Shown here: positions 1 through 8,162 of the stretch, one piece after another
Position numbering within the stretch: the stretch's first letter is position 1
Layout of the letters: every line of letters begins with the position of its first letter
Assembly (NCBI GenBank): GCA_003153655.1
Contig: PMAK01000102.1
Location: forward strand, 399 to 20,901
Length of the DNA stretch: 20,503 nucleotides
From: Phycisphaerales bacterium
GTDB lineage: Bacteria > Planctomycetota > Phycisphaerae > Tepidisphaerales > Tepidisphaeraceae
Direction of reading: 5' to 3'
The notes under the pieces: generated by a model
Database searches by the model: none
Told to the model about the DNA's origin: nothing
Seen by the model: the letters and a program-made list of their open reading frames with translations, nothing else
Translations under genes and position numbers: made by a program

Positions 1-2629
1 CGGCGGGCGAGGTGGCGGTGTCGTCGCTCGATGTCTGCTCCGAGCCGAAAAGGTCGGGCGTCGCGCCGACGGAATGAACCGTTGTGAAGCTGAAGAGCGG
101 GCCGAGTTCGAGGTAATGGGCGCGGAGTTTGTCCCAGTCCTCGTCCAGCATGGATTGAATGCGCGAGAGCACGCCCATCCCGTCGCCGACGAGGTCAGAA
201 GAATCCTGCCGGCGGAACAGATATTTGCGGAGTTTTTTGAATACGATCACGTCGGCGGCGATGATCACGATCAGCAAGCCGCCGCAGATCGCGTCGCGGG
301 TGACATCGACAAACTTCGGCGGCGCACAGGCCACGACCAGCGCGACGAGCAGCGGAAAGACGGCCGCCTGATAAAACGCGAAATCGGTCCGGGACATCCG
401 GGATCGCAAAACATTTTTGGACCAGAGGGCCGTGATCCATGCGGCAATGCCTGCAAACAGGAGCGGGTGTTGGACGAATTCGTTCAAGAACAGCTTCATC
501 GAAAACGGGTTCACCGCTTGTAATGACGGAATCACCGCCAGGGCAATCAGCGCGACGGCGATGAGCGTCCCCGGAAAAAGCTGCAATTGGGTCATACGCT
601 TGCGGACCAGCGCGGCATGCAACAGAGCATCTTCCTGGCCGGGAACAAGCTGCCCGGCCTTGGCGGAAAACTCCAGGCTTTCGAGCCAGCCAAACGATCT
701 GAATTGCTGCTTGGCTTCGACGACATAAGCAGCCGCCAGCTTTCCCCGGAAGGCGCTGAGAATTACGTTGGCCTTGGATTCCCACTGTGAATCATCCAGA
801 GCGCGCCGGAGTTCCTTGATTCCCTGGAAGACCTGTTCGCCGTTGAGCAGGATCGCGGCGCGCTTGGTCGGCTCGTGACGGATCTTGGTGAACGGCTCGC
901 CGGCTGAGACGACGCTCAGGGCATTGCCAACCATGAACGCGCGATATTTACGCTGCTCAAAGCGATAGGCGGCGCTGATGACGTTGGCGCGGAAAATGAG
1001 CAAGTCTTCGCGTTGGATCCGGCCGAAGAATTCGCGGCGCGCTTCGCGGGTGAGATTCATCACCATCGTTCGGAGGGTTTGGCTGCCAATCGTTTCGAGG
1101 ATTTTTTCATTCAGCGCCATGGCGGAGAAATGAGCAATCAAGCGATAGTCGGCCGCGTGAAGAACGGTGGAGGCTTTATCGCCGATCGGATGCTCGAGTG
1201 TCTGGGATCGCTCCGGCTCATCGCCGCGCGTCGAGCGAAGGAGAAATTTCACGATATAGAGCGGCCTTGCGGCGGCGTTGATCAGTAAAATCTGATCGTC
1301 CAGTTCTGATTGCCCGCCGGCCAATGCCGCAGCCCATTTCATCAGGCGAAGACGAATATTGGCTGACTCCCCGGTGTCGAGATCTCTCAGTTCAAAATAT
1401 CCTTTGAGGGCGGCACGCAAATCTTCGGCGCTACGAACCTGTTTTTTGTTCAGCTCATCGAAAATCGCCTCACGGTCAGCCGGGGAAGAAACACGTGGAA
1501 TTGCCGGAAGAATCGGCTCACCGCCGACCTGGTCCTCGGGCAGGACGGCGGTATCCGCGCCGGCGGCTTGCTGCTCTTCCTTGAATTGATCGTCGTCGGG
1601 GGAAGGCTCTTCGTCGTTTTGCTCTTCCAGCGCAACACCGTTGCCATCTTCCGGCGCCGGCTCGATCTCCGGTTCGGCCGGAGGGGTGTAATCATCTTCC
1701 TGAGCGAGAACGATGTTGTCGTCTTGTGAACCTTGTTGGGCGGGCGCGGAAAACGGCGCCGGCTCCATGCGGAGTTTGATTCCTTCTGGCTCCGGCGGGG
1801 GCATGGGGGCCTGGGGCACATTTCGGGACGGAGGACTTGCTGCATTCGGCGAAGCAATGGCATCGAGAAATGCGCGGGCGGATTCGAAGCGTCGTTCGCG
1901 CCGCGCGTATGATTTCCGGAAGACATCGTCGAGCCAACCCGGCACTTGCGGATCCAATTCGCTGGGCAACTCCGCGCCGCTGGGCCGCTCGCCGGTGAGC
2001 ATCTCAAACAGCACCACGCCGACAGCGTAGATATCCGATTTGACATCGGGCGCCGCTCCATCGCGCTGCTCGGGCGCGACATAGGCGAGCGAACTGCCCG
2101 ACTGAGCCCGGGCGGCGGCATCGCGCGTAAGCGTGGCTGCGGCGGCGAGTCCGACTCCGAAATCCGTCACCTTCACGGAACCATTCGCGGCGAAATCGGT
2201 TTCAGCGCCAGAGGCTTCGAGAAGAATATTTTCCGGCTTGATGTCGCCATGCACGACTTGATGCTCATGTCCAAACTGAAGGGCTTCGAGCACCTGCCGC
2301 AAAATATTCACGGACTGGGCGACTAGCAATCGCTTGCTGACGATCCAGGCGCGGAGCGATTCACCTTTGACATAGTCGGTGATGAGGTAGGGCGGGTCGG
2401 CTTTGGGATCGAATCCGATCGGGCGAACGATGTTCGGATGCACGAGACGATGAACCTTGATCCCCTCCTGGCGGAGGTTGTTAACATATTGCGGATCTGT
2501 GGGAATTTTGACCATCGCCTGCTGGTCTGACCACATATGGTGGTGCGCGCGCCATTCCTGGGCGTAGGCGTCTTGGCCTACAAGCTCCTCGAGCACGTAT
2601 TCTCCGACGCGCTGGTTCGCTTGATACAT
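1..2629 (-). CDS. Membrane-anchored serine/threonine protein kinase, partial (3' end off the left edge)
   Basis: Reading back from an ATG at 2629 the frame stays open for 876 codons to the window edge, so the C-terminus is missing. Residues 1-260 form a Hanks-type kinase domain: ATP-binding lysine in MVKI (K41), helix-C glutamate E55, catalytic loop HGDIKPEN (H127, D129, K131, N134), DFG at 156-158, APE at 185-187, then SDIYAVGVVLFEMLTGERP. The catalytic loop has HGD, not HRD, so this is a non-RD kinase, and the glycine-rich loop (GQDAYAQEW) is degenerate. A Pro/Glu-rich acidic linker (about 265-370) leads to a helical region I do not recognise. Four hydrophobic segments lie near 685-707, 723-737, 751-770 and 780-797. 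Family knowledge says such kinases phosphorylate proteins on Ser/Thr; the target is unknown. The catalytic residues are present, so activity is plausible. An AGGG sits 4 bases before the ATG. The next gene is divergent. Confidence 0.9.
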   Translation of the reverse strand, partial: MYQANQRVGEYVLEELVGQDAYAQEWRAHHHMWSDQQAMVKIPTDPQYVNNLRQEGIKVHRLVHPNIVRPIGFDPKADPPYLITDYVKGESLRAWIVSKRLLVAQSVNILRQVLEALQFGHEHQVVHGDIKPENILLEASGAETDFAANGSVKVTDFGVGLAAAATLTRDAAARAQSGSSLAYVAPEQRDGAAPDVKSDIYAVGVVLFEMLTGERPSGAELPSELDPQVPGWLDDVFRKSYARRERRFESARAFLDAIASPNAASPPSRNVPQAPMPPPEPEGIKLRMEPAPFSAPAQQGSQDDNIVLAQEDDYTPPAEPEIEPAPEDGNGVALEEQNDEEPSPDDDQFKEEQQAAGADTAVLPEDQVGGEPILPAIPRVSSPADREAIFDELNKKQVRSAEDLRAALKGYFELRDLDTGESANIRLRLMKWAAALAGGQSELDDQILLINAAARPLYIVKFLLRSTRGDEPERSQTLEHPIGDKASTVLHAADYRLIAHFSAMALNEKILETIGSQTLRTMVMNLTREARREFFGRIQREDLLIFRANVISAAYRFEQRKYRAFMVGNALSVVSAGEPFTKIRHEPTKRAAILLNGEQVFQGIKELRRALDDSQWESKANVILSAFRGKLAAAYVVEAKQQFRSFGWLESLEFSAKAGQLVPGQEDALLHAALVRKRMTQLQLFPGTLIAVALIALAVIPSLQAVNPFSMKLFLNEFVQHPLLFAGIAAWITALWSKNVLRSRMSRTDFAFYQAAVFPLLVALVVACAPPKFVDVTRDAICGGLLIVIIAADVIVFKKLRKYLFRRQDSSDLVGDGMGVLSRIQSMLDEDWDKLRAHYLELGPLFSFTTVHSVGATPDLFGSEQTSSDDTATSPA

Positions 2630-2669
2630 TAAGCCCTGCCTAATAGCTGAATTCGGTCAGTGAGCATCC

Positions 2670-2697
2670 ATCAACCCCCATTGATCAAATCAATCAA
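2670..2697. repeat. Cluster of four ATCAA pentamers, possible operator
   Basis: ATCAA occurs at 2670, 2684, 2689 and 2693. The second copy lies inside the 8-base palindrome TTGATCAA (2681-2688). The cluster sits about 40-70 bases upstream of the kinase start. Such short repeats could be a protein-binding site, but AT-rich intergenic DNA produces similar patterns by chance. Confidence 0.3.
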
Positions 2698-2863
2698 TAT
2701 CATTGACGCGGCCGTTTGGCTAATGCGCCATTATTTTAAGAAATGCGCAACTCATTAAATACTGGGTGCCGCATTCAAAATATATAACTGAATCGCGGCT
2801 TTGTCCCGAAGCATCCTTGTTTGCGACAACTTGCCACTGTTTTGCGTAAAAATATCCATTCTT

Positions 2864-2893
2864 TTGTTGTAAAGCGATTTTGTGTGGTTAAAC
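2864..2893 (+). promoter_or_regulatory. Candidate sigma-70-like promoter of the PEP-CTERM gene
   Basis: TTGTTG (2864-2869), an 18-base spacer and TTAAAC (2888-2893), preceded by TG one base upstream as in an extended -10. It would give a leader of about 40 bases carrying the Shine-Dalgarno of the gene at 2940. The match is moderate and based only on hexamers and spacing. Confidence 0.3.
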
Positions 2894-2926
2894 TGATGCT
2901 CATCACCTAAGAAATCGGCACGGCTT

Positions 2927-2932
2927 GGAGGA
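2927..2932 (+). promoter_or_regulatory. Shine-Dalgarno GGAGGA that fixes the PEP-CTERM start
   Basis: GGAGGA ends 7 bases before the ATG at 2940. A TTG at 2925 is in frame, but it overlaps this site, so the ATG at 2940 is the real start. It also gives a normal signal peptide. Confidence 0.75.
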
Positions 2933-2939
2933 AGAGATC

Positions 2940-4529
2940 ATGCGCATTAAATGGATTTTGGCAGGCGTCTTCGGTACGTCGGCCATGGCAGCGGCGTCGC
3001 CTTCACTTCAATTTTATACCGTGATCAATGAGGGCGACGCGATCGCCGGAGATCAATTCGGCATTGCTCAGCAAGTTGTCGTCGGGGATGGGGGCGTTGT
3101 CGGGATGGTGGGGGATCTCGACGACTCCGGCAACCTCGCCGTCATTTATTCGACACCCGCGGCCGGCCATGTGTGGAACAGCCAGCTTGTGGTTGAGAGT
3201 AACACATCTACGACCGTCAACGGCCTGGGCGCGAATCAACAGTTCGCAGAGTTCGACAATCTGGCGATGACGAGCAACCCTTCCGGCGGAACGCGGCTGA
3301 CTTTGGCCGCCGTAAAACAATCAGACCAGGCCGGGATTCTTCAATGGGACGATAACTCCAACGTCACGTCACTCGGCGATGTTGCCTTCGAAGGGGACGG
3401 CAAAGGGTACAGCCGAATTGGAAACGACGGAACGGACAGCGGTGGAGGAACGCTGGAAATGCAGGTGAACGGCTCGGGACAGGTTTTGTTTCCAGCGGTA
3501 ATTTCTTCGACGCAAACGCTTGTGCGCGGCGATACGTCTTCGCTGACGACTGTCCTGACGAGCGGCGGGGGACAGACTATTTCGGATCCGGCATTACGCA
3601 TTGCTTTGGGGTCTAACAATACATCTGCATCGCTATTAAATGGCCCGTCAAATCCGCAGATTTTCACGATTTCGGCGAGTGGCGGCACTGCGACGCAAAT
3701 TACAGCTTCGCCAACGCCTGTGTCATCCGAGCCGCTGATTGGTTACTCCAGCAGCACCGGAGCGCTCATCGTGGTCAATGGCTCAACCAGCGCCCAGGAG
3801 AACGTGGAATTTGTTCCAGCCGGTGGCGGGGCTCCCCAGAACGTTTCGACAAATCAGTTCACGCCGGGGTCGCGGCCTCTGAGTCCGCCCATCGGGGAGA
3901 TCACGCCAAATGGACAAATCGCGATGTATATTCCCGACACGGTCCTGGGCAATTCCATTCAATATGGCAATGCGGGAACAGGCAATCCCGGGGCATCGGT
4001 GATCGCATCGGTGGCGGGATCTCCGCATGCCATCGCCAATCCCTCGTCGGCTATCGCGCTTGATCCGAGTGCGGGCCCGCTGTCCATTGAGGCTTTGCAG
4101 GATCCAGCCGGAAGCACGCCTTGGGTTCCGGAGATCAACGCCAACGGAACGACGGTCTTCAACGCGGAAATTGGTACGTCTCCGAGCAGCGAAAAAGAGG
4201 CGCTGCTTGATTGGCAAGTTGGGGCGGCGAGCCCGACGGTGGTTCTTGCTATCGGAGATCAACTGAGCATTGGCGGGCAGCAGGTGGAGATCGACGATTT
4301 TACGCTGAACCAACTCGTGAACGAGAACGACTATTACAAGAACGCACTCAGTGACGACAACTACCTGGGCATCAGCGTGGAATATACTGATCTTACGGGC
4401 GCGGATGCTGGGGACTCTGGGACGGCGGTGATCATCACGCAGATTCCACAGGTTCCGGAGCCGGCCTCGATTGCTTTGATCTCGATCGCCGGCCTTGGCC
4501 TGCTGGCTCGCCGAAAACGGTGCATCTAG
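2940..4529 (+). CDS. Secreted PEP-CTERM protein with NxxGxxAF-like repeats
   Basis: The product has 529 residues. The N-terminus (MRIKWILAGVFGTSAMAAA) is a signal peptide with likely cleavage after AMAAA. The C-terminus is a canonical PEP-CTERM sorting tail: VPEPAS, a hydrophobic helix and the basic end ARRKR. In exosortase systems such proteins are exported, cut at the tail and delivered to the surface or matrix. In between are Gly/Ser/Thr/Asn-rich beta-type segments. Several fit a loose NxxGxxAF pattern: DDSGNLAV (61-68), NGSGQVLF (177-184), PNGQIAMY (323-330) and NANGTTVF (400-407). I therefore assign it, with moderate certainty, to the planctomycete family of tandem NxxGxxAF proteins with variable anchors. 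No exosortase or glycosyltransferase gene is in the window, so it is an orphan substrate. Its partner and function are unknown. Confidence 0.85.
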   Translation: MRIKWILAGVFGTSAMAAASPSLQFYTVINEGDAIAGDQFGIAQQVVVGDGGVVGMVGDLDDSGNLAVIYSTPAAGHVWNSQLVVESNTSTTVNGLGANQQFAEFDNLAMTSNPSGGTRLTLAAVKQSDQAGILQWDDNSNVTSLGDVAFEGDGKGYSRIGNDGTDSGGGTLEMQVNGSGQVLFPAVISSTQTLVRGDTSSLTTVLTSGGGQTISDPALRIALGSNNTSASLLNGPSNPQIFTISASGGTATQITASPTPVSSEPLIGYSSSTGALIVVNGSTSAQENVEFVPAGGGAPQNVSTNQFTPGSRPLSPPIGEITPNGQIAMYIPDTVLGNSIQYGNAGTGNPGASVIASVAGSPHAIANPSSAIALDPSAGPLSIEALQDPAGSTPWVPEINANGTTVFNAEIGTSPSSEKEALLDWQVGAASPTVVLAIGDQLSIGGQQVEIDDFTLNQLVNENDYYKNALSDDNYLGISVEYTDLTGADAGDSGTAVIITQIPQVPEPASIALISIAGLGLLARRKRCI

Positions 4530-4531
4530 CG

Positions 4532-4550
4532 CCTTGCCGAAACGGCAGGG
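4532..4550 (+). terminator. Weak hairpin after the PEP-CTERM gene
   Basis: Two bases after the stop, CCTTGCCG and CGGCAGGG can pair around an AAA loop (8 pairs, one G-U). No T-run follows, so it is not a typical intrinsic terminator. It could protect the 3' end of the mRNA or be accidental. Confidence 0.25.
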
Positions 4551-4636
4551 GCCGAACCTCGACTGTCGATTTGGCATCCATAAGGGCTATATTGCGCCGA
4601 TCGGTTTCTGGCACTCTCATCCATAAGTTGCTTATT

Positions 4637-4642
4637 TATAAT
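4637..4642 (+). promoter_or_regulatory. Candidate -10 element of dnaK
   Basis: A perfect TATAAT lies about 90 bases upstream of the dnaK start in a short AT-rich stretch. No good -35 lies 16-18 bases upstream, so only the -10 is proposed. No clear CIRCE element was found. Confidence 0.3.
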
Positions 4643-4732
4643 TAGATACAATGGTGGTTCTCCCCATCTATCTTGGCACGGGCTTTGCCAATCCTCTATC
4701 GTTTCACGCATTCTGATAAGGAGTGAAAGCTC

Positions 4733-6655
4733 ATGGCAAAGATTATTGGCATCGATTTGGGAACAACCAACAGCGTCGTCGCCATCATGGAAGGGGATCA
4801 GCCTAAGGTGCTTGTTAACGCGCAGGGCAGCCGGCTCACGCCGTCTACCGTCGCGTTTACGGACAAGGGTGAACGCATCGTTGGGCAAAACGCCAAACAT
4901 CAACAAGTTACCAACCCGAAGAATACCGTTTTCAGCATCAAGCGATTTATGGGCCGGCGTCACAGCGAGGTCGGCTCGGAAGAGAAGATGGTGCCCTATA
5001 CCATCATGGGGGCGCCGGAAGAATTGGTGCAGGTCGAGATTCGCGGGAAGAAATATACGCCCGAGGCGATCAGCGCCATGGTTCTGGGAGACCTTAAGAA
5101 GACCGCCGAGGATTATCTGGGCGAAAAAGTTACCGAAGCGGTCATTACCGTTCCGGCCTATTTCAATGATGCACAGCGAAAAGCCACCAAGGACGCCGGC
5201 GAGATCGCCGGGTTGAAGGTTTTACGCGTGTTCCCGGAACCTACAGCCGCAGCGCTGGCGTATGGACTTGACAAGAAAAAGAATGAGAAGATCTGCGTCT
5301 TCGACCTCGGCGGCGGAACGTTCGACGTTTCGGTGCTGGACGTGGGCGACGGCGTCTTTGAAGTGCTCAGCATCAACGGCGATACCCATCTCGGCGGCGA
5401 TGATTTCGACCAAGTCCTGATTAACTTCCTGGCCGATGAATTCAAACGCACCGAAGGAATTGATCTTAGAAGCGATGCGATGGCTTTGCAGCGGCTGAAA
5501 GAAGCATCTGAGAAGGCCAAGATTGAACTGTCCGGCGCGATGGAAACCACGGTGAATCTGCCGTTCATCACCGCGGACCAGAACGGCCCCAAGCACCTGC
5601 AAATTACGCTCACGCGGACCAAGCTGGAGCAATTGATTGGGCCGCTGGTCGAGCGATGCCGCAAGCCATTGGTGGATGCACTCAAGGATGCGAAGCTCAA
5701 GCCGGAGCAGATTGACGAAGTGGTTCTGGTCGGCGGATCGACGCGCGTGCCGATGGTGCAGCGATTGGTGAAGGAACTGTTCAACGGCAAGGAACCGAAC
5801 AAGAGCGTCAATCCGGACGAAGTCGTCGCCATCGGCGCGGCTATTCAGGGTGCGATCGCTACCGGCGAAGTGAAGGACATCCTTGTTCTCGACGCCACGC
5901 CGCTTTCACTCGGCGTCGAAACACTCGGCGGCGTGATGACCCCGCTGATTCCGCGGAATACGACTATACCTACAAGCAAGGCGGAGACGTTCTCCACGGC
6001 GGCGGACAATCAAAGCGCTGTTACGATCAATGTCCTGCAAGGCGAGCGCGAATTCGCCCGGGACAATCGATTGCTCGGGACGTTCAATCTCGAAGGCATG
6101 CCTCCGGCGCCGCGCGGCGTTCCGCAGATCGAGGTGACGTTCAATATCGACGTGAACGGCATCCTTTCCGTCGCCGCCAAGGACAAGGCCACGGGCAAGG
6201 AAAGCAAGATCACCGTGCAAAACGCCGGCGGTCTGAGCAAGGAAGAAATTGAAAAGATGAAGCGTGATGCCGAGCAGCACGCTGCCGAGGACAAAAAACG
6301 CCGCGAGGTGATTGATGTGAAGAACCGCGCGGAATCGTTCGCCTATGAAACCGAAAAATCGCTTCGCGAGCATGGCGACAAGGTGTCGGCCGACGTTCGC
6401 GGGAACATTGAAAGCGGACTGAACAACCTCAAGGACGCGATCAAGAGCGATGACGGGGACCGGATCAAGAAGACGATGGAAACGCTCCAGCAGGCCAGCC
6501 TGAAACTGGGCGAGGAAGTCTACAAGGCGACGGCCAAGGGTCCCGCCGGCGACGGCCCCGGCCCGGCCCCGGAGGCGGGCACCGATCGCGGCACAACCGG
6601 CGATGCCAAAAAAGACGAAGATGTGATTGATGCGGAGTATGAGGTGAAGGAATAG
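4733..6655 (+). CDS. dnaK: Molecular chaperone DnaK (Hsp70)
   Basis: This is a full-length Hsp70 of 640 residues. It is an ATP-driven chaperone that binds exposed hydrophobic peptides in the cytoplasm, normally with DnaJ and GrpE. The N-terminal ATPase shows phosphate-1 [15 protein letters not shown], phosphate-2 [26 protein letters not shown] and the adenosine motif [14 protein letters not shown]. The interdomain linker is [19 protein letters not shown], followed by the substrate-binding beta domain and helical lid. The C-terminus ends [11 protein letters not shown], like the acidic tails of bacterial DnaK. The ATG has AAGGAG 9 bases upstream. Neither grpE nor dnaJ is adjacent. The two downstream genes are close (23 and 9 bases) and may be co-transcribed. 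No anomaly is visible in the protein. Confidence 0.98.
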   Translation: MAKIIGIDLGTTNSVVAIMEGDQPKVLVNAQGSRLTPSTVAFTDKGERIVGQNAKHQQVTNPKNTVFSIKRFMGRRHSEVGSEEKMVPYTIMGAPEELVQVEIRGKKYTPEAISAMVLGDLKKTAEDYLGEKVTEAVITVPAYFNDAQRKATKDAGEIAGLKVLRVFPEPTAAALAYGLDKKKNEKICVFDLGGGTFDVSVLDVGDGVFEVLSINGDTHLGGDDFDQVLINFLADEFKRTEGIDLRSDAMALQRLKEASEKAKIELSGAMETTVNLPFITADQNGPKHLQITLTRTKLEQLIGPLVERCRKPLVDALKDAKLKPEQIDEVVLVGGSTRVPMVQRLVKELFNGKEPNKSVNPDEVVAIGAAIQGAIATGEVKDILVLDATPLSLGVETLGGVMTPLIPRNTTIPTSKAETFSTAADNQSAVTINVLQGEREFARDNRLLGTFNLEGMPPAPRGVPQIEVTFNIDVNGILSVAAKDKATGKESKITVQNAGGLSKEEIEKMKRDAEQHAAEDKKRREVIDVKNRAESFAYETEKSLREHGDKVSADVRGNIESGLNNLKDAIKSDDGDRIKKTMETLQQASLKLGEEVYKATAKGPAGDGPGPAPEAGTDRGTTGDAKKDEDVIDAEYEVKE

Positions 6656-6666
6656 CGCCGCCCTGC

Positions 6667-6672
6667 TATTCT
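6667..6672 (+). promoter_or_regulatory. Possible -10 (TATTCT) just before the 171-aa gene
   Basis: TATTCT ends 6 bases before the ATG at 6679, and no Shine-Dalgarno is present. This fits the TANNNT pattern of leaderless genes, but no good -35 lies upstream, so the evidence is weak taken alone. Confidence 0.3.
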
Positions 6673-6678
6673 TGAGCC

Positions 6679-7194
6679 ATGATCGACAAGTCGTTTGTAA
6701 AATGGTGGCTTAGCCGGGTGACGCCGTTCCGCGACGTTGTCCCGGAAAAGCTCGCTGCCGAACATGAGGCGGTCGAGCGGCTGGGGGACTACAACCAGAA
6801 CTATGCGGAGTTTTTGAACCGCGCGGTTTTCCCCGCTGTCGATGATCTGGTGAAATTCCTTGCCAAGAACGGCATCACCCATCGCGTCAGTACCTGGGGA
6901 AATCAGCTTTCGCTGCGAATTCACCTGGCGTGGCGCTGGGGTGAGCTGGTCATCATGCAGAGCCATGAGGACTGCGTCACCTTTGAGCACCACATCATCA
7001 CCGAGGGCGAAAAGCGGGGCGAGGACAGTTCAGAGGATCATAGCCATCAGTATGATCTGCGCGATCCGATTCCCGGTCCGATCGCGGAAAATGAATTGCA
7101 GTTTTTCCTGAGCCGAGTGGCGCAGGATCTGGTGGAGCCGCCGGAGGAGCCGGAAATTCCGCCGGGGAGCGAATCGCCGGATGTTCAAGCCTAA
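6679..7194 (+). CDS. Conserved-looking hypothetical protein, 171 aa
   Basis: I do not recognise this protein. It has no signal peptide or membrane segment and is probably cytoplasmic. The N-terminal half is amphipathic and charged (KWWLSRVTPFRDVVPEKL, then GDYNQNYAEFLNRAVFPAV). The middle alternates as beta strands (RVSTWGNQLSLRIHLAWRW, then ELVIMQSHEDCVTFEHHII). A C-terminal tail is rich in Pro and Glu. Codon use resembles that of dnaK, supporting a real gene. It starts 23 bases after the dnaK stop without a Shine-Dalgarno, so it is either translated by read-through of the dnaK message or from its own leaderless transcript (TATTCT 6 bases upstream). Being next to dnaK hints at, but does not show, a proteostasis link. 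Confidence 0.7.
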   Translation: MIDKSFVKWWLSRVTPFRDVVPEKLAAEHEAVERLGDYNQNYAEFLNRAVFPAVDDLVKFLAKNGITHRVSTWGNQLSLRIHLAWRWGELVIMQSHEDCVTFEHHIITEGEKRGEDSSEDHSHQYDLRDPIPGPIAENELQFFLSRVAQDLVEPPEEPEIPPGSESPDVQA

Positions 7195-7203
7195 TGTAAG
7201 GGT

Positions 7204-7587
7204 ATGAGTAAAGTTCTTCTCGTGGGCCATTGTGGTCCAGACGCTACGTATCTGCGGATGGCCGTTAAGGCGGCTGGGGAGAATGTTGCGCTCTCGTCGG
7301 TGGATGACAATGCCGCGCTTGAGCAGGCACTCAAGGTTGGGGTGAATCTGATTCTGTTCAATCGGGAATTGGATTATGGGTTTGAGCCGGCCACGGGGAT
7401 TGAGATGATCCGTGTGCTGAAACCGCAATATCCGCAGGTGCGGATGATGCTGATCAGCAATCACGCGGATGCGCAGGCGGCGGCTTTAGCTGCGGGGGCG
7501 ATCCCTGGATTTGGAAAAAGGGAGATCGGCTCGGCGCGGGTGAAGCAATTGCTTCGGGATTTGATGGACGCGGAAACGAAGACATAA
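7204..7587 (+). CDS. Degenerate response-regulator receiver-like protein
   Basis: A stand-alone domain of 127 residues with the receiver fold pattern. The hydrophobic first strand is MSKVLLVGHC, the third-strand region NLILFNREL, the fourth MMLISNHAD, and GAIPGFGKREI resembles the region around the conserved receiver lysine. Aligned by eye, the phospho-acceptor aspartate is Asn53 and the acidic pair after strand 1 is Gly8-His9. Ser85 and Lys105 remain. It therefore probably cannot be phosphorylated in the usual way and may act as a constitutive protein-protein module. No output domain is present. It starts 9 bases after the previous stop, so it is likely co-transcribed. It converges on the antitoxin gene, with 8 bases between the stops. 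Confidence 0.7.
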   Translation: MSKVLLVGHCGPDATYLRMAVKAAGENVALSSVDDNAALEQALKVGVNLILFNRELDYGFEPATGIEMIRVLKPQYPQVRMMLISNHADAQAAALAAGAIPGFGKREIGSARVKQLLRDLMDAETKT

Positions 7588-7595
7588 GTTCTTTA

Positions 7596-7889
7596 TCAAA
7601 CCGCCCGCTTAAGTCCGGCGGCCACAAAACCTGCTATCAACTCCGACCGATTTACGCCCTTCTTCTTGGCCAGCGCGTCGGCTTTGTGAAGCAGATCGCC
7701 CTCAAGCGATATGCTGATTTTTTTCGCGCCCTTGCCGATTTTGGGCCGTCCGCGCTTGGCTTGCTCCCATAATTTGCGCTCGCGTGGAGTTAGCGGCCGC
7801 GTTTTGTCGATTACCATGCGATCGTACTGTTTCGTCGCTTCCGCCAGTTCGGCGGCGCTCATCTGGGTATAAGGCTTGGATGGTTTCAT
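7596..7889 (-). CDS. Ribbon-helix-helix (CopG-type) antitoxin
   Basis: The product has 97 residues. The C-terminal part (about 56-95) reads as a ribbon-helix-helix DNA-binding domain: strand KKISISLEG, helix LLHKADALAKKKG, turn VNRS, helix ELIAGFVAAGLKR. It is preceded by KRGRPKIGKG, whose RGRPK core looks like an AT-hook. The N-terminal half (AELAEATKQYDRMVID, then PLTPRERKLWEQAKR) is helical and likely wraps the toxin. Its ATG overlaps the toxin stop as ATGA, so translation is coupled. Family knowledge says such antitoxins neutralise the toxin and repress the shared promoter as dimers. It differs from classic BrnA, so I give the family as RHH and not BrnA. Confidence 0.8.
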   Translation of the reverse strand: MKPSKPYTQMSAAELAEATKQYDRMVIDKTRPLTPRERKLWEQAKRGRPKIGKGAKKISISLEGDLLHKADALAKKKGVNRSELIAGFVAAGLKRAV

Positions 7890-8155
7890 CGTGCTCTCCT
7901 GCGGTAAATTCGCTTTTCGTCGTCATTTAGCGGGCGGGCATGAATGACATAAATTATGGGCGGCGGATCGATGATGAAAACTACTTGAATATATGTGCCG
8001 TCGGGAATGCGGCCCGCGACATAGAATTTTTGGTTCTCCCGCTTCTGGGGATAAGGCGGCCGTGCGTGACGCACGATATATTCCGCTTCAGTTGCGGTGA
8101 TATTATGTTTTCCGATGTGTTCCCGATTGGCATCGTTCCATCGGAATTCCAGCAC
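7886..8155 (-). CDS. BrnT-like toxin (type II toxin-antitoxin ribonuclease family)
   Basis: The product has 89 residues with the BrnT signature: N-terminal FRWNDANREHIGKHNIT (family form F-x-W-D-x-x-K-x-x-x-N-x-x-K-H), AEYIVRHARPPYP, then RIPDGTYIQVVFII, a final VIHARPLNDDEKRIYRR and a basic end. BrnT toxins are RelE-fold ribonucleases that inhibit translation. The start is GTG at 8155. No upstream ATG fits, and the GTG places the family motif 3 residues in. No Shine-Dalgarno precedes it, but a promoter (TTGACG-18-TAAGAT) ends 7 bases upstream, which predicts a leaderless mRNA. The toxin gene precedes the antitoxin gene, the usual order for brnTA. Confidence 0.85.
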   Translation of the reverse strand: MLEFRWNDANREHIGKHNITATEAEYIVRHARPPYPQKRENQKFYVAGRIPDGTYIQVVFIIDPPPIIYVIHARPLNDDEKRIYRRRAR

Positions 8156-8162
8156 GGCGATT

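Larger units (their letters stand above)
2630..2939. other. Divergent AT-rich intergenic region
   Basis: This stretch of 310 bases separates the kinase (leftward) from the PEP-CTERM gene (rightward). It is clearly more AT-rich than its surroundings and has no credible coding frame. It must hold the promoters of both genes. I see a cluster of ATCAA repeats on the kinase side and a possible promoter on the PEP-CTERM side. No RNA gene or terminator is recognisable. Confidence 0.7.

Noticed and set aside
74..2326. Plus-strand open frames over the kinase gene
   Set aside because: They are antisense to a continuous kinase frame with clear motifs, have no ribosome sites and match no family.
2925..2939. 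TTG start for the PEP-CTERM gene
   Set aside because: It lies inside the GGAGG site and adds MEEEI before a normal signal peptide; the ATG at 2940 is better.
4609..4634. CIRCE-like heat-shock operator before dnaK
   Set aside because: TGGCACTC resembles one half-site, but the matching GAGTGC half is absent at the right spacing.
7602..7622. Hairpin CCGCC/GGCGG at the end of the antitoxin as a terminator
   Set aside because: The stem is only 5 pairs, it lies within the coding end and is followed by only three T on the minus strand.
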